Origin: Rhizomucor pusillus
Lineage: Eukaryota > Mucoromycota > Mucoromycetes > Mucorales > Lichtheimiaceae
NCBI GenBank assembly: GCA_900175165.2
Contig: FWWN02000680.1
Span: 62,001-126,000, forward strand
Reading direction: 5' to 3'
Length of the DNA stretch: 64,000 nt
Shown here piece after piece: positions 61,879 to 64,000 of this stretch; the stretch's first letter is position 1; every line of letters starts with the position of its first letter. The notes beneath the pieces are model-generated. The model ran no database searches. It was not told the origin of the DNA and saw only the letters and a list, made by a program, of their open reading frames with translations. The position numbers and the translations under genes are program-made.

Positions 61879-62535
61879 TTATCTTGATGTGTTCAATTGA
61901 TTGCTGGTTAAAATAAGCCGAGCGTCGGTAAAAATTCGTTGATATGTCCAGTAACAGTAGAAGAAGGAAGCGCTGTCACATTGCCCGAAAGGTAAGCTGC
62001 TACCATTGCGCTCGCAGAAGCTAGAGCAATTGTTAGATTCGTATCTAGTACTTGATTTGAAAGCCATCATCAATTCTATTCCAAGTGCTACGTACATTCA
62101 ATGCTTTCACTAAACAAAGAAACGAATAGAGGATGATCAATGAATTTTTGCTCATCTATGGCTTTGAGGCACAGTATCTCGTTGAGGCCCTGTTACTTAC
62201 AAGACAGATTTGAAATAATTGGAGATGTTGGGTGGGAGGGTAGCAGGGACAGTTGGGCCTGACATTGCCAAAGACGCAACAATCGTTTCGTTGATATAGT
62301 CATCCTCGATCACAGTTGTCATATAAAAGTAGGTTGTTGTCCAAGTTGAAGTCGATGATGTCGAAGACAGCGTTGACGTTGTCGAGAGCATGGGCTTCCC
62401 GGATAACGAGGTGCTAGTTGTTGTTGTTGCTGATATTGATGTTGTTGTAGTTGTTGGTTTAATGCTACTACATCGTGCCCTTGCTATCATTACATAGGAC
62501 ACTGTCAATAATGACAGTAAATACGAAAGATGCAT
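61879..62535 (-). CDS. Small secreted Thr/Ser-rich protein
   Basis: Exon 1 (62535 to about 62201) starts MHLSYLLSLLTVSYVMIARA, a likely signal peptide. It continues as a Thr/Ser-rich stretch (TTTTTSISATTTTSTSLSG) and then TWTTTYFYMTTVIEDDYINE, likely O-glycosylated. The second exon is ambiguous. The frame used here ends near LNTSR and stop at 61879, entering through acceptors at about 62038 or 62014. An alternative frame encodes MVAAYLSGNVTALPSSTVTG and ends at 61908; it looks more protein-like but needs a different acceptor. No domain is recognised, so it may be a cell-wall or secreted mucin-like protein. Confidence 0.5.
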
Positions 62536-62672
62536 TTGAAGTATGAATTCTTTTGAAACAATGTTTGGGAAATGATATTTATGTTATTTCAATGCAAACT
62601 GGTACTATAGATATCTGCTTTTTATGTTCCTTTCTCTCTTCTTCCTCTCCCTTGAAACCCTTGTGATGATTA

Positions 62673-64000
62673 TTACTCTTGTACCATAAAGTGACCGTTC
62701 AATGTTCCGTTGTTAGGTGCCGGCTCTAAATTAAGCAGACCAGCTACGAATGCATAGACTTCAACGTTGAAGAATGGAGCGACCACGGAGCCGCGCGGGT
62801 ATTTTTTCTCGACACGAGGACCTCGCGCCATGAAGATGGCCCGCATTTCAGGAGCAAGGTTGTCGTAACCATGGATACCCATGGGGCGATAAGGTTTTGC
62901 TGAATTCTTGTCGTAATCCTTGTGCGAAACGAACGAGTAGCCAACGTCCGGGATACCAACGATGGGTGCAATTCTCTCAGTGGCGCGATAGTTGAACCGC
63001 TCTGGTATATCTTTTCGCAGATAGACTTGAAAGTGTGGCTCGTCAACGGATTGGGTATAATGTAAAAGTTCACTGTAGATCTGATCAATGGCATGCGGTG
63101 GTGCATCATCCTTGGGTCGTAAGCTTAGCAACGGCCATGCTTCTCGCTGTCTTAAATAAGATAAGGATTCTTTGGACAGGATATCCTCGTAATAAATGAG
63201 TCGCGATTTGTGAGTCTGTGCCATTCCATGGTCGCTGACCTATACAAAAATCTTATTGGTATCCAGCTCTATTTATGCAATAAATTCCACTTACAATGAC
63301 CACGTTGACGTGGTTGTGGAGATTTCGTGCCTCCAGTCCTTCCAATAGTTTTCCAACTGCGTCGTCCATGGCACTCAAGACTCCGTTCAATTGGCCACCT
63401 TCAGGACCGCCACCGTGTCCCTTTTGATCCACTTGTTGTATGTAAACAGCGATGAACTGCGGCCGTTGCTCCAAAGGCATATCCAGCCACTGCAACGCTG
63501 TATCCATTTTCTGATGGGCTGTCACTGTTTTGTCGTAATCTACAAGATAATTTGCGACAGTGGTAGGCGTTGCAGATCCTGGCCACATGATCACTGCAGA
63601 TTTTCGCCCTTGGTTCCTGCAGGTTGCCCAAATCTGCAGCCGAAAGCCGTGCTTAGATATGCAAATGATAGTATATAACGTGCAAAGATTCTTACAGGTT
63701 CCCCTTTCCACCATTTGGGCTGTGTGCTGATTGATGGCTCCTTGTGCTGAAACATTTCTTGTAGCTCTGGATCATAAAATCTATTGCCAACAATGCCGTG
63801 AGACTCTGGATACAGTCCTGTTGCCAATGTCCAATGGTTGGGGAATGTGATGGACTATGTATCGTATACATGTCGCCGAGTTAGACAAAAGACGAAATAA
63901 CATTGAGAGCTTGCTTACCGGAAACGATGGGTTCATGTATTCAGCGGAAATTCCCTCAGATGCTTAGGAGTAAAAGTATGCGTATCATAAAACGGTAATC
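62673..64000 (-). CDS. ENPP-type nucleotide pyrophosphatase/phosphodiesterase, 5' end outside window
   Basis: Type I phosphodiesterase of the alkaline phosphatase superfamily (ecto-nucleotide pyrophosphatase). The catalytic Thr segment reads [20 protein letters not shown] then PESHGIVGN; Thr of ITFPN is the nucleophile. Metal-binding Asp and His residues are in [27 protein letters not shown] (formed across an intron) and the C-terminal [20 protein letters not shown]. The C-terminus ends [12 protein letters not shown] with the stop at 62673-62675. Exons are interrupted by short introns. The start lies beyond 64000; the last visible exon begins near 63966 after an acceptor. The substrate (nucleotide or phospholipid) cannot be told from sequence. 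It may be secreted or membrane-anchored, but that part is missing. Confidence 0.9.

Overview
This is a gene-dense window of a fungal nuclear genome. I place it in the early-diverging fungi, most likely Mucoromycota. The grounds are many short introns (about 50-110 nt, gtaag...yag), strings of one-copy eukaryotic housekeeping genes with fungal partners (KRR1, an SLS1-like mitochondrial protein, an Ecl1-like zinc protein, a SUR7/PalI-like membrane protein), and lineage traits uncommon in Dikarya: a tau-type microtubule-binding repeat protein, an ALFY-type BEACH-WD40-FYVE protein and a decayed IS630/Tc1-type transposase. The genus cannot be fixed from the sequence alone.

Layout. 1-19.2 kb is a compact housekeeping block: RPL26 (5' end missing), dynein intermediate chain, MED14 (reverse), a mitochondrial PPR protein (reverse), KRR1, a C9orf85-like zinc-ribbon protein, an SLS1-like protein (reverse) and SR140/U2SURP. 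Neighbours are often tail-to-tail with tens of bases between stops, or head-to-head over short shared promoters. 19.2-24.3 kb is looser and holds the Ecl1-like protein and a short MFS-like membrane protein. 24.3-30.6 kb holds eEF2 and the V-ATPase B subunit, both with unusual introns. 31.4-40.5 kb carries the tau-like protein, a TatD hydrolase, a secreted aspartic protease, the SUR7/PalI-like protein and two EF-hand proteins. 41.4-43.0 kb has a cryptic two-exon metallothionein-like gene and RPS2. 43.4-46.9 kb is a mosaic of decayed mobile elements with three sets of inverted repeats. 47.3 kb to the end holds a ZADH2/PTGR3-type reductase, a 12-kb ALFY-type gene, a small Thr-rich secreted protein and an ENPP-type phosphodiesterase cut by the window edge.

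The genes do not form one pathway. Most are core cell machinery: translation (RPL26, RPS2, KRR1, eEF2), splicing (SR140), transcription (MED14), mitochondrial gene expression (PPR, SLS1), and microtubule or membrane traffic (dynein intermediate chain, tau-like protein, V-ATPase, ALFY-like). The items most worth follow-up are the tau-like protein, the metallothionein-like gene, a possible 2-nt microexon that restores the conserved eEF2 N-terminus, two GC-AG introns in the V-ATPase gene, and the inverted-repeat element carrying a resolvase-like gene family. All gene models come from reading splice sites and frames by eye; no search or RNA evidence was available.
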